DNA of 61,325 bases from an uncultured Gammaproteobacteria bacterium (GCA_903942465.1 CAJAPA010000025.1:1-61325); one strand, 5' to 3'. Positions 22,635 to 31,352 are shown, counted from the stretch's first letter. Notes: a model not told the origin generated them from the letters alone. Translations and numbers: made by a program.

Positions 22635-23909
22635 TCAGACGCCGAGGCGGTCGCGCATGTCGTACCACAGTGCGCCGAGCGCGGTAAACGGCACCCGGAA
22701 CAAGCGGCCGCCCGGAAACGGATAATGCGGCAGCTTGGCGAACACGTCGAAGCGGCTGCACTGGCCGTGGATGGCTTCGGACAGCACACGGCCGATCATG
22801 TGCGTATAGGTTACGCCATGGCCGGAACAGCCCTGGGCATAGTAGATGTTGTTTTCCAGACGGCCGACCTGCGGAAGGCGCGACAGCGTGAGCAGGAAGT
22901 TTCCGGTCCAGGCGTAATCGATCTTGACTCCGGCAAGCTGCGGGAAGGTGCGCTCCAGATTCGGCCGGATATGCGACTCGATATCATCCGGATCCTTGGC
23001 GCCATAGACCACGCCGCCACCGAAAATCAGACGCTTGTCGGCTGATAAACGGTAGTAGTCCAGCAGGTAGTTGGTGTCTTCGAGGCAATGATCCTGAGGC
23101 AGAACATCCTGCCAATCGTCCAAAGGCGCAGTGGCGACCACCTGCGTACCGCAGGGCATGGCTTTCGCGCTCAGTTTCGGTTCCAGGGTGCCGATGTAGG
23201 CATTGCAGGCCACGATGACGAATTTGGCCTGCACTTCGCCCTGCCCTGTTTTGACTACGGCGGTCTCACCACGCTGGATGGCGGTGACCGGCGATTGTTC
23301 GAAAATTCGGCCGCCCAGCGATTCAAATGCCGTGGCCTCGCCCAGGGCGAGATTAAGCGGATGGATGTGGCCGCCGGTCGGGTCGATCAAAAGGGCCTGG
23401 TATTCATCGCTGCGGACATATTTCTGGATCTCAGCACCTTCCACGAACTGCATCTTGAGGTCGTCGTATTTTTCCCAGAGCGCCTTGTGCTCATGAAGCC
23501 CTTCAACCTTCTTATGGGTTTTGGCGGCATAGATACCGCCGTCCTTCAAATCGCATTGGATGTTGTATTTCGCCACACGCTCCCGGATAACGCGCGCGCC
23601 CTCGAAAGCCATGCTGCCCATGGCGTCAGCCACCGCCTTGCCGTGATTTTTTTCGATGACATCGATATCCCGCGAATAACTGTGCACGATCTGGCCGCCA
23701 TTGCGGCCGGAAGCGCCCCAGCCGACCTTGGCCGCTTCGACCACCACCACCGAATACCCGGCCTCCGCCAGATGCAGGGCCGAGGACAGACCGGTGTAAC
23801 CGGCGCCGACAATACAGATATCGGCTTGCACCGTGCCCTGTAGCGGCGGACGCTCGGGTTGCGGATTGGCGCTGGCGGCATAGTACGAAGGAGCGTGTTG
23901 GCTGGTCAT
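22635..23909 (-). CDS. FAD-dependent oxidoreductase, gamma-glutamylputrescine oxidase-like
   Basis: The 424-residue protein is a DAO-family flavoprotein with the FAD fingerprint ICIVGAGYTGLSSALHLAEA near residue 31 and KVGWGASGRNGGQIVHSYS after it. These and the C-terminal GCSGHGVTYTHMIGR closely resemble PuuB/OrdL enzymes that oxidise gamma-glutamylputrescine. No other puu gene is next to it, so the substrate is only suggested. A perfect 14-base palindrome sits 7 bases before the start and no ribosome binding site is visible, so the start could lie slightly downstream. Confidence 0.85.
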   Translation of the reverse strand: MTSQHAPSYYAASANPQPERPPLQGTVQADICIVGAGYTGLSSALHLAEAGYSVVVVEAAKVGWGASGRNGGQIVHSYSRDIDVIEKNHGKAVADAMGSMAFEGARVIRERVAKYNIQCDLKDGGIYAAKTHKKVEGLHEHKALWEKYDDLKMQFVEGAEIQKYVRSDEYQALLIDPTGGHIHPLNLALGEATAFESLGGRIFEQSPVTAIQRGETAVVKTGQGEVQAKFVIVACNAYIGTLEPKLSAKAMPCGTQVVATAPLDDWQDVLPQDHCLEDTNYLLDYYRLSADKRLIFGGGVVYGAKDPDDIESHIRPNLERTFPQLAGVKIDYAWTGNFLLTLSRLPQVGRLENNIYYAQGCSGHGVTYTHMIGRVLSEAIHGQCSRFDVFAKLPHYPFPGGRLFRVPFTALGALWYDMRDRLGV

Positions 23910-23916
23910 CGGGGAG

Positions 23917-23930
23917 TCAAATATATTTGA
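23917..23930. promoter_or_regulatory. 14-base palindrome, candidate operator of the oxidoreductase gene
   Basis: TCAAATATATTTGA is a perfect palindrome in a very AT-rich stretch. It lies between the oxidoreductase start (23909) and the rest of the spacer to the protease gene. Its place over the leader would suit a repressor. Confidence 0.45.
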
Positions 23931-24042
23931 ATAGTGTTGAAAATATTACATCATTCCCCCAATCCTGCCTAGAACCCGGCCCGTTGATGTCCGCTTCAGA
24001 GTGTTCAGGCTATGATTTCCAGGCTCACATGGAGAATGTCGA

Positions 24043-25302
24043 ATGCGCCAGTCGCTTTATGCTTTGGTATCTGCCGGCCTGATCGCCGCCACGATGCCGT
24101 ATTCCAATGACCTGATGGCCGCTGAGAAACCGGTCACCCGCGAGGAAATCGCCCTCGGCGAAAAGCAATACGGCCCGAACCAGCAGCAACAGGGCGGCCT
24201 GTACACGCTGGACCCGGCACTGAGCGCCTATGTGCAACGGGTGGGCATGAAACTGGCCAAGGCCAGCGACGCTCCGGACCTGCCCTACGCCTTCGTCATC
24301 ATCAACAGCAGTGATCTGAATGCCTGGGCCCTGCCGGGCGGAAAAATCGCCATCAACCGCGGTTTGCTTGCAGCGCTGGATAGCGAAGCGCAACTGGCCG
24401 CCGTTTTGGCCCATGAAATCGCCCATGTCACCAAACGTCACAGTGCCCGCATGCAGAAGAAGGCCGAAGGCGCCAGCCTGCTCGGCACGCTGATCGGTCT
24501 TGGCATCGGCATGAAAGCACCGGAATACCGAGACCTGGCCATGCAAGGGGTCAGCACATTGGCCTATGGGGCGCAAGCCAATTACAGCCGCGATCATGAA
24601 CTGCAAGCCGATAAAGCCGGAATGAAAACCATGAGCCGTGCCGGCTATGATCCGCAGGCCGCCGTGGCCTTGCAGGAAATATTCCTGCGCGAGGCGCAAG
24701 GACGCAAAAACGATGCGCTCAGCGGTTTCTTCGCCTCGCACCCTCCCTCGCAGGAACGCATCAGTGAAAACAAAGCCACCGCCAAAACCCTGCCGGCCGG
24801 GGGCCTTCTGAATGATGCCGATTACCGCAAAGCCACGACCCTGTTGGCCAGAGACAAACCGGCCTATCAGTTGCTGAAAGAGGCCACGGCGGCCTATGCC
24901 GCCAAGAACTATGGGCAGACGGTCGTCCTGTGCGACAAAGCCATCGCGCTGCAGCCGAAAGAAGTGCTGTTCTGGGAAATGAAAGGCCAGGCCTTGGCCA
25001 AACAAAGCCGGGGCAAGGAAGCGGTAGCGGCATTTGACAAGGCCGCAGCCGCCAATCCGAATTTCTACCGACCCCTGCTTTTACGCGGCATGACCCAGAA
25101 CGCCCTGGGCCAATATGCGCCGGCCGAGGCCAGCATTTCTGCAGCGCAAAAACTGCTGCCAACCCAGATCGGCGCATATACCCTGGGTGAGCTCAGCCAG
25201 CGTCGCGGCGATCGCAATGCGGCCGCCGGGTATTACCGGCAGGCGGCGCAGGGCGGCGGCGAAATCGGCAAAGCCGCCCAGGAACGGTTACGCAGTTTGT
25301 GA
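24043..25302 (+). CDS. periplasmic M48 metalloprotease with TPR domain (BepA-like)
   Basis: The 419-residue protein has a signal-like leader, then an M48 peptidase domain with the zinc motif HEIAHVTKRH (near residue 125) and the downstream Glu ligand in YSRDHELQADKAG. The C-terminal third has TPR helices (ATAAYAAKNYGQTVVLCDKA and following). This is the architecture of BepA/YfgC, which degrades or helps fold outer-membrane proteins such as LptD and BamA. The ATG is preceded by GGAGAA. The last base pairs come within 4 bases of the convergent MBL gene. Confidence 0.88.
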   Translation: MRQSLYALVSAGLIAATMPYSNDLMAAEKPVTREEIALGEKQYGPNQQQQGGLYTLDPALSAYVQRVGMKLAKASDAPDLPYAFVIINSSDLNAWALPGGKIAINRGLLAALDSEAQLAAVLAHEIAHVTKRHSARMQKKAEGASLLGTLIGLGIGMKAPEYRDLAMQGVSTLAYGAQANYSRDHELQADKAGMKTMSRAGYDPQAAVALQEIFLREAQGRKNDALSGFFASHPPSQERISENKATAKTLPAGGLLNDADYRKATTLLARDKPAYQLLKEATAAYAAKNYGQTVVLCDKAIALQPKEVLFWEMKGQALAKQSRGKEAVAAFDKAAAANPNFYRPLLLRGMTQNALGQYAPAEASISAAQKLLPTQIGAYTLGELSQRRGDRNAAAGYYRQAAQGGGEIGKAAQERLRSL

Positions 25303-25305
25303 GTG

Positions 25306-26184
25306 CTATAGCGCGTTCAACGGCAACTTGAGGTAGCTGACGCCGTTGCTTTCCGGTTCCGGAAAGTGCCCGGCCCGCATGTTGATCTGCACCGAGGGCA
25401 GGATCAATGCCGGCATCGCCAGCGTGGCGTCGCGGGCCTCCCGCATCCGGACGAAATCTTCCCGCGAAACACCGGCGTGAACATGAATATTGTCCTGCAA
25501 TTGTTCGGCCACACTGACCCGATAGCGGGCTTCGCGCGTTTTCGGCGGATAGTCGTGACACATATACAGCAGTGTTTCCGCCGGCAAGACCAGAATCGAC
25601 TGGATGGAATCGAACAATTGACCGGCGTTACCGCCCGGAAAATCGCAACGCGCGGTGCCGAAATCGGGCATGAACAGGGTATCGCCGACAAAGACGTGGC
25701 TCTGCGAACCGTCATCGATGCGATAACTCAGACAGGCCGGCGTATGGCCGGGCGTGGGCATGACCGTGATTCCAAAACGCCCCAGTGAGAGAACATCGCC
25801 AGGTTGCAGCAGACGGTCGAACTGGCTGCCGTCGCGGGCGAACTCGGGACCGGCATTGAAGATCTTGCCGAACACTTCCTGGACCGTGCGGACCCGGGCG
25901 CCGATGGCGATCGTGCCGCCGAGATGCTGTTTCAGGTAAATCGCACCGGAGAGATGGTCGGCGTGGACATGGGTTTCCAGATGCCAACGGACCTTGACGG
26001 CCAGCGCATCGGCGCGGGACCGGATGGCATCGGCGGAAGCCGTCGTGGTCCGGCCGGACTTGGCATCGAAATCCAGAACACTGTCGATGACGGCGGCCTC
26101 CCGCGCATCCGGATCCAGCACCAGATAGCTGTAGGTGAATGTGGCGGCATCATAAAACGCTTCAATCTGCAGCGGCGAGCTCAT
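25306..26184 (-). CDS. MBL-fold metallo-hydrolase, persulfide dioxygenase/glyoxalase II-like
   Basis: From the ATG at 26184, preceded by GGAG, the protein has 292 residues. It has the metallo-beta-lactamase motifs THVHADHLSGA, TPGHTPACLSY and GDTLFMPDFGTARCDFPGG, with a late His in LYMCHDYPP. The GTARCDFPGG form is typical of ETHE1/BLH-like enzymes that oxidise glutathione persulfide or act on thioesters. A candidate -10 (TACAAT, 26213-26218) lies inside the upstream end of the divergent open frame. A 120-codon upstream extension of the frame is not supported. Confidence 0.85.
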   Translation of the reverse strand: MSSPLQIEAFYDAATFTYSYLVLDPDAREAAVIDSVLDFDAKSGRTTTASADAIRSRADALAVKVRWHLETHVHADHLSGAIYLKQHLGGTIAIGARVRTVQEVFGKIFNAGPEFARDGSQFDRLLQPGDVLSLGRFGITVMPTPGHTPACLSYRIDDGSQSHVFVGDTLFMPDFGTARCDFPGGNAGQLFDSIQSILVLPAETLLYMCHDYPPKTREARYRVSVAEQLQDNIHVHAGVSREDFVRMREARDATLAMPALILPSVQINMRAGHFPEPESNGVSYLKLPLNAL

Positions 26185-26201
26185 CGCGTTCTCCGTATTC
26201 C

Positions 26202-27908
26202 ATGGATGCCCTATTGTATCGCGTGTCGGCTGCGTTGTTTTTGAGCATCTTTTGCCGGATACTGGAGACCGTATCACTCCCTTGCGTGCCGCCCGGATCG
26301 CCTTTGAACTTTGCCATTTACCGGATTTTAGGGAACGCCCTGCCACCGCGGCATGACGCTGAAAGTGCATTGCATAATCTGCGCTATATTCTGGAACGAG
26401 AAGCCGCTTTTCCGGGATGCACGAAACACTGGATCCTGAATGGACTGATTGATCCTGAGCTCTCCGACGAATGCAGAAAATTGATTGAGGCCGCCGGCCA
26501 GGAATGCCATGTTCTGCCGTTTGATGAGGAAGGCTACCGGGCACAGTTTCTGGATGCCAGCGGCCTGCCTGCGGACCTGTCGGGCAATTATCCGCCCGAC
26601 TTCAATCCTGTCCTGATTCGCAGCCGCCTGGCGATTGAATGGATCTACCGGCACAAATCCTTGGCCGCCATCAACATTAACCGCGCCCGCAACCTTGCAC
26701 TGGCATTGGGTCGAAAGCATGCGCGCTGGACGATCCCCTTGGACGGCGGTTGTTTTTTCACCGCGGACGACTGGCAGGACTTCACCCGCACGCTGGGCGC
26801 CGACACCGAGGCCCTGTACGCCCTGATTCCAATGCTTCGACTGGAATCGAATGAAGACTTTGTGGAAGTTCCGGGCGCCTATCCGATCGAACCCCAGATC
26901 GCCTTCCGTGATGATGCGCCGGACCGGTTCGACGAACGGCTGCGCTATGGCAACCGCAACAAGGCCGAGTTTCTGGTCCGGATTGCCGCACCCGGCCCTT
27001 GGCATACCTGGAAAGCAGCGGACTGGGACAGCTTCGAGCCGTTAATTGCCGAGGCGCCCGGCCGCTTCATCAGTGCCGGCCGTGCTTACCGGCTGGAAAC
27101 CGGCGCTGCTCAGCAGGTCGAGTCCCATGAACGGCAACGGCACGCCGCACGCTTCGAAGGCGTGGTCGCCATGACCCATAAGCTCGACAGCCAGGCACTT
27201 CAACTCCGCTTGGCCAGGAACTCCGTCACCACGCCCGCGGCCTCTCAAGCCGAGTTGGAATCACTGGCGCGATGCGAGACCCTTTTGAATGATTGGCAAC
27301 GGCAGTACTCGGACGGCGGCTGGCAGGCCTTGCGACCGCTCTGGGTATTGCCGATGATTTCCGGACATGAAGGGGTTCCGAACCACTGCATTGCCCGGGC
27401 TGGGGCCTTGCTCGGGGTCATGGAATCCAGCAAAGAAGGCCACGCTGCCAGTCTGGCCATGAGCGCTGAAGGCACGTGGATGCATCTGCTGAAACTGTCA
27501 CTTGCCCTCTATACCGCACAATGGCCCTTGGCTTCGCGACTCTTGAATTATGCGCCCCTGCGCTTGATGGCACAGCATACAAGAAACGCCTCCGGGCAAG
27601 TCGCGTCTCTGGGGGAACGGATCAGCCAAGCCAACGCCTGGGTCATTCTGGCCCGGCTCAGCGCCTTTGCCGGCGTCGATCTGAGATGTTATGAAGGGGT
27701 GCAGGGCGTGTCGATCCCTGCCCTCCTGGCGGAAATCGGACGAACCGGCCCGGACACCCCCGAATGGCAGGTGCAACCGGAACACTACCAGTGTTGGCTG
27801 GCTGCGATCAGCACGCTGTTTCGGGGCGAAGCCGCCCCGGTTATCCCGTCGGATGCGATGCATTTGATGCCCGTGGCTTGGTCACTGCTTTCCGAAACCG
27901 GTCACTGA
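26202..27908 (+). CDS. two-domain protein: GT-A-like N-terminus and alginate-lyase-like C-terminus
   Basis: I do not recognise a named family for the whole protein. The conserved part seems to begin at NFAIYRILGNALPPRHD, so GTG 26286 or TTG 26304 may be the true start rather than ATG 26202. The N-terminal 240 residues (PGCTKHWILNGLIDP, then NRARNLALALGRKHARWTIP and LDGGCFF) look like a GT-A-fold glycosyltransferase core with an acidic motif. The C-terminal 250 residues (ISQANAWVILARLSAFAGVDL, ASLGERISQ) resemble helical alginate lyases. No signal peptide is clear. It would suit polysaccharide metabolism; both domain calls are tentative. A strong terminator follows. Confidence 0.6.
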   Translation: MDALLYRVSAALFLSIFCRILETVSLPCVPPGSPLNFAIYRILGNALPPRHDAESALHNLRYILEREAAFPGCTKHWILNGLIDPELSDECRKLIEAAGQECHVLPFDEEGYRAQFLDASGLPADLSGNYPPDFNPVLIRSRLAIEWIYRHKSLAAININRARNLALALGRKHARWTIPLDGGCFFTADDWQDFTRTLGADTEALYALIPMLRLESNEDFVEVPGAYPIEPQIAFRDDAPDRFDERLRYGNRNKAEFLVRIAAPGPWHTWKAADWDSFEPLIAEAPGRFISAGRAYRLETGAAQQVESHERQRHAARFEGVVAMTHKLDSQALQLRLARNSVTTPAASQAELESLARCETLLNDWQRQYSDGGWQALRPLWVLPMISGHEGVPNHCIARAGALLGVMESSKEGHAASLAMSAEGTWMHLLKLSLALYTAQWPLASRLLNYAPLRLMAQHTRNASGQVASLGERISQANAWVILARLSAFAGVDLRCYEGVQGVSIPALLAEIGRTGPDTPEWQVQPEHYQCWLAAISTLFRGEAAPVIPSDAMHLMPVAWSLLSETGH

Positions 27909-27923
27909 TATCCCGAAAACGGC

Positions 27924-27946
27924 AAAACCGCCCGAAGGCGGTTTTT
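27924..27946 (+). terminator. rho-independent terminator
   Basis: Stem AAAACCGCC / GGCGGTTTT with a CGAA loop and a T run, 16 bases after the preceding stop codon. It marks the last clear backbone element before the island. Confidence 0.8.
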
Positions 27947-27958
27947 GGTGCCCGGGCC
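27946..27958. repeat. possible left attachment remnant
   Basis: TGGTGCCCGGGCC matches the 3' end of tRNA-Leu (TGGTGCCCCGGGCC, 42400-42413, plus-strand view) except for one missing C. The match stops there, so it is short for a tRNA attachment repeat. Confidence 0.4.
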
Positions 27959-28023
27959 TCACTAGAATAGCGCCCTATGATGCTTTATATATAGCGTTTC
28001 ATAATATTGATTTGAAAATATGT

Positions 28024-28065
28024 CCCCATATATGCCCCCACTTCTGTATCGCTACCCCATATATG
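28024..28065. repeat. direct repeats CCCCATATATG at the island's left end
   Basis: CCCCATATATG occurs at 28024-28034 and 28055-28065. Between them TATGCCCCC (28031-28039) also occurs at 42266-42274, just upstream of the other integrase. Such short repeats near island ends are often integrase arm sites. This 206-base spacer has no other feature. Confidence 0.4.
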
Positions 28066-28114
28066 AACAGCTTTCTCATAATTTGCGTCTGCATGTATTT
28101 ACGCACCTTTTTCA

Positions 28115-29221
28115 TCAGCTTTCAAGCTCAGGCATTGATCGCAATGCTTGGGCCACGGCCCGCGCAAACGCCGCCGGATCCGGAGCTTGATCGAACTTCG
28201 GCCTGCCGAGCTGTTTGATGATTTCGCCTTGCCGCCTACACTCGACGTTCCCATAACTTAAGAAGGTGGTCAGCACCTGCTCGTGTCCAAGATTTTGACT
28301 CCATGCCTTGAAGTCTTCCGGGCTTGAACAGACGGTTTGGCCATAGCGCACCAGCGTATGCCTGAAGCTGTGCGGGTTGAAGTATGGCAACCCTGCCCGC
28401 TCAAATGCGTCAGCGAAGATTTTTCGGGTCGGTGTCGCATTGCTCCAGCATTTACGACCAAGGCCAGCCACTTCAAATTGCCTGGACTCCCCCACCTTCA
28501 TCAGCGTTACCGGGAACAAAGGGTCGTCATTGCCCCATAACAGTTCATCGCGCAGGTATTTTACCCAGTCTTCAACAATGGCCAGGACCTCATCACCAAC
28601 GGGGAAGAAGTACGTAGTGAAGGATTTACTGAATTTCGTCCGGACATCCCTGGCGTCCTGGAAGATGCTGCCGGTGATCAAATCAACGTGCTTTAGCTTC
28701 ATCGACGCTACGGCGCTATCGCGGGCGCCTGTCAGCAGCGTAAACGCCATTAGGGCGCGGTTACGGCGCTCTAGGTCGGTAACTGCTGGCATGATGGCGA
28801 TGGTGTGCTTGACCTGTTCGATGGTCGGCGCCTGTTGCTCACGTTTGGCCGTGGCGACCCGTACATCCTTTTCGGACAGGTTGAAGTAGTCGGCGTCGGA
28901 ATACTGAAAGCGCGACTTGAACCCTGGCTGCCCGGCAAGCCACTGAAAGAAGCGCTTCAAATTGGCAAGGGTGGCGTGGGTGGTGGCCTTACTGAGTTTT
29001 TTGCCCGACCGCTGACCCTGCTGTTCAGCCAAGTGGTTTTTAAAAGCAACCGCCTGTTGATAGTGAAACGCCTTGAAGTCACGGCGCTTGGTATGCTCTT
29101 CAAACCGCGCCAGCGACTTGGCCACCGCATCGACAGTAGGTTCGCTTTGCCGCCTGGCTTCTTTAAGATAGGCGAAGTATCGGCGCTTGATTCGTTCGTT
29201 ATCGGCACTGTGCGTTTTCAT
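28115..29221 (-). CDS. tyrosine recombinase (site-specific integrase), island left end
   Basis: The ATG at 29221 has GAGGAAG upstream and gives 368 residues; a Met 9 codons earlier is less likely. The N-terminal 150 residues are a SAM-like core-binding domain. The catalytic part has the first Arg in LLTGARDSAVASMKL, the second Arg box in HSFRHTLVRYG, the His in LGHEQVLTTFLSYG and the Tyr in the same segment. All catalytic residues look intact. It differs in type from the P4-like integrase at 41029, so the island may have a composite origin. Confidence 0.9.
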   Translation of the reverse strand: MKTHSADNERIKRRYFAYLKEARRQSEPTVDAVAKSLARFEEHTKRRDFKAFHYQQAVAFKNHLAEQQGQRSGKKLSKATTHATLANLKRFFQWLAGQPGFKSRFQYSDADYFNLSEKDVRVATAKREQQAPTIEQVKHTIAIMPAVTDLERRNRALMAFTLLTGARDSAVASMKLKHVDLITGSIFQDARDVRTKFSKSFTTYFFPVGDEVLAIVEDWVKYLRDELLWGNDDPLFPVTLMKVGESRQFEVAGLGRKCWSNATPTRKIFADAFERAGLPYFNPHSFRHTLVRYGQTVCSSPEDFKAWSQNLGHEQVLTTFLSYGNVECRRQGEIIKQLGRPKFDQAPDPAAFARAVAQALRSMPELES

Positions 29222-29275
29222 GGTTTTATCTTCCTCTATTGAAATCACTGTTTAGGCTAGGTTGGTTGCCATCAC

Positions 29276-29692
29276 CTATATGCTTTTCAGCCTGCGGGAA
29301 TGTGATGACCGCCTTGCCAGCTTGTCGCCGTATACGATGGACAGGACCTTCTGCCCCAAATTGCGCTGATTTTCATACTCCGCCACCTGTCTTGCATAGT
29401 CGGCTGGCTTGACAACATCATCATTTGTGAGTATTTTTGCGTCTGAAAGGTTTTGATTTGTGGGCACCCTGGGGAATTGGACCCCAGCAGCAGCCCACAA
29501 TTCAGAACCTTTTTCTTTGAACTGAATTTTCCATCGGTTGTCATTAGCACCAAATCCTTCTATCATCGGCCACGTCCCCGCCGTCGCTTTGGGCGTTAGA
29601 AAGCAGGGTTCCTGAATGGGAACCAGTATCTTTCCCGGCGGGGTCTTTCCTAAGTCCGTCCAATCAGGCGGCGTATTTACGGCGTATCGCAT
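29276..29692 (-). CDS. hypothetical protein of the integrase module
   Basis: This 138-residue protein is not recognised. It has no signal peptide or membrane helix. The C-terminal third is basic (YGDKLARRSSHSRRLKSI), and the middle has WKIQFKEKGSELWAAAGV. It overlaps the HTH gene upstream by 16 bases and ends 54 bases before the integrase start, so it is probably part of one transcript with them. Confidence 0.6.
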   Translation of the reverse strand: MRYAVNTPPDWTDLGKTPPGKILVPIQEPCFLTPKATAGTWPMIEGFGANDNRWKIQFKEKGSELWAAAGVQFPRVPTNQNLSDAKILTNDDVVKPADYARQVAEYENQRNLGQKVLSIVYGDKLARRSSHSRRLKSI

Positions 29693-30120
29693 ACGGGCAC
29701 ATGAAGCTCTAGGAACCTGATATCCAAATCCCCCTGCACCAGGGCGATTTTCGCGATACTGACCCTCCTGTTGATGATCACGTTGCAGATTGGGCAGATA
29801 CCGACCAGGTTCCCCGTCTTATCATTCAACGGCTGGAAATCGGCCATCTCGCCAGCAGGCTTCCTTGGAAGACGGCAGCGCAAACAGTACATTTCACCGG
29901 GAAGGCAGGTTTGCTTGTTCCTGGCCCGCTTGGCCTGGATGAATGCGGCCAGCTCGCGGCCTAAAATTAAAATCGGGCGGCAGCTGTCGCATTGGGGAAG
30001 CCCTGCGTTGATCCAAGACCGAACGGTATTCTTATGGATGCCGAACAGCTTGGCGGCCTCTTCCACCGTGTAGTTACGATGGATCTTGACCAGACGCGGA
30101 TTGGGACGGCGCGCCCTCAC
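29677..30120 (-). CDS. HTH DNA-binding protein with zinc-ribbon-like cysteines
   Basis: The 147-residue protein starts with a basic arm and an MerR/excisionase-type helix-turn-helix (YTVEEAAKLFGIHKNTVRSW, residues 18-37). It continues with two cysteine pairs, CLRCRLP and CPICNVI, spaced about 30 residues apart, which could bind zinc. A further Cys pair, QCDSCRP, lies right after the HTH. It is likely a regulator or recombination directionality factor of the element. It overlaps the AlpA gene by 4 bases and the next gene by 16. Confidence 0.75.
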   Translation of the reverse strand: MRARRPNPRLVKIHRNYTVEEAAKLFGIHKNTVRSWINAGLPQCDSCRPILILGRELAAFIQAKRARNKQTCLPGEMYCLRCRLPRKPAGEMADFQPLNDKTGNLVGICPICNVIINRRVSIAKIALVQGDLDIRFLELHVPVCDTP

Positions 30121-30359
30121 GGTGTCAGCTTACGGCCAGCTTCAAGCAACCGGACCAGGACACGGACATCTTCATCTGTCTTACCGGCAATGCGGGCGGT
30201 ATTCAAGGCGGCGACTTCACTGGCAGGCCAGCCCACTGATCGGCCGCCTAAGGATATGGGCTTTGTCCACAGTCCCTGGGCGATGCGAAGGTACAGGGTG
30301 GAACGCGAAAGGCCGCTTTCTGTCTTTACCGAAGGCAGGCGTAGGATGGTCTTAGGCAT
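30117..30359 (-). CDS. AlpA-family phage regulatory protein
   Basis: From the ATG at 30359 the protein has 80 residues with the pattern of AlpA/excisionase regulators: LRLPSVKTESGLSRSTLYLR, GLWTKPISLGGRSVGW and PASEVAALNTARIAGK. AlpA proteins activate integrase expression or act as excisionases in P4-like elements. It is the first gene of the overlapping set that leads into the left integrase. A Met 10 codons upstream has no ribosome binding site. Confidence 0.85.
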   Translation of the reverse strand: MPKTILRLPSVKTESGLSRSTLYLRIAQGLWTKPISLGGRSVGWPASEVAALNTARIAGKTDEDVRVLVRLLEAGRKLTP

Positions 30360-30455
30360 GTTGGAACCCCTTGGGGCGTTGTTGAACATGCGGCCATTTT
30401 CACGAACATTTGAAGCTATAAAACCGAATTCGGCCTACCACTTTCCGAATTCGGT

Positions 30456-31223
30456 TTACTTACTACGGGACTCCACAGCCAGGGGGATTTGCTTCAATAT
30501 CTTACGGATGGTGTCATCAGTTATTGGCGCGCCTATTTCATCGGTTGCCGCTGCAAGCGCGCTTGAAATTCCTGCTTTGTTGTAGTCGATGTTCGCTTGC
30601 TTACATAACGCCGCAATCAAAACCAACAATGTATTGCGCTCATTAGTACTCAGTTGCTTCTCAGCACTTTCTACTAACGCGCTTAAGCGCTTATTTGATT
30701 CCGAGCATTCATCGCGCTCACGTACAACCGCGTCCTTTTCGGATTTAAGTGCTTTGTATACATCAGTGGCCTTTTCAACACGCGCCTTCAGCGCATCACG
30801 CTCTACCTGCAAAGCAAGGAACGAGTCGGCATTGATGGCCGCATGGGTTGTCCTCTCGATCACATCGAAAAGGAACTCAGGTTTCTGATCAGGATACCGC
30901 CGCTGCATCCACTCTTTTAAGTCAGCATGTCGAACTGTACGACGCGGCACTGCCACATGATCATTTGGCTGGATTGCTTTTCCATCTCGGCCATGCGGCA
31001 TTTCATTGTTTTCAATAGCGTCATAAATCCGCTCTGTATTTAATCGAAGGCAAGGCCATTTCGGGAACATTTCAATCGTCGGCAATATATTATTTTCCAT
31101 TTTATCGAGAATAATTTTCTCAAATTCAACAAGGTTACACCACCGGATTGCTACCTCAATCGGGCGGTAATAGACTTTCTCCAACGCATTGCAGCTTTTG
31201 GCGTTGTATGTTGAATCCTCCAT
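30456..31223 (-). CDS. mobile-element-associated coiled-coil protein of unknown function
   Basis: The 255-residue protein has an N-terminal domain (YYRPIEVAIRWCNLVEFEKI, MFPKWPCLRLNTERIYDAIE, VRHADLKEWM) of a type often found on islands and prophages. It is followed by a coiled coil of about 60 residues (LQVERDALKARVEKATDVYK onward) and a C-terminal helical domain (RNTLLVLIAALCKQANIDYN). No enzymatic motif was found. It is upstream of the AlpA gene with 96 bases between, so it may have its own transcript. Confidence 0.65.
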   Translation of the reverse strand: MEDSTYNAKSCNALEKVYYRPIEVAIRWCNLVEFEKIILDKMENNILPTIEMFPKWPCLRLNTERIYDAIENNEMPHGRDGKAIQPNDHVAVPRRTVRHADLKEWMQRRYPDQKPEFLFDVIERTTHAAINADSFLALQVERDALKARVEKATDVYKALKSEKDAVVRERDECSESNKRLSALVESAEKQLSTNERNTLLVLIAALCKQANIDYNKAGISSALAAATDEIGAPITDDTIRKILKQIPLAVESRSK

Positions 31224-31241
31224 GTCCGCTCATCCCCTCAA

Positions 31242-31352
31242 TCAAATATCCAGCTTTGGCAACCTATTCACGGTCTTTACTGCATTAAAACTTAACGCAA
31301 TATCATGTAAATAATCAGCTTTGCCGTCACCAAGCCAATTAAGTGTTGGCAT
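31242..31352 (-). CDS. 36-residue ORF with MPTLNW start, possible gene remnant
   Basis: The ORF has a good ribosome binding site (AAGGATGAAGA before ATG) and encodes MPTLNWLGDGKADYLHDIAL plus 16 residues. The opening resembles the start of type III modification methyltransferases (MPTLxWIGKDKV), but it stops early. It may be a remnant or an unrelated small protein. The rest of 31224-31438 is AT-rich with no other feature seen. Confidence 0.3.
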   Translation of the reverse strand: MPTLNWLGDGKADYLHDIALSFNAVKTVNRLPKLDI

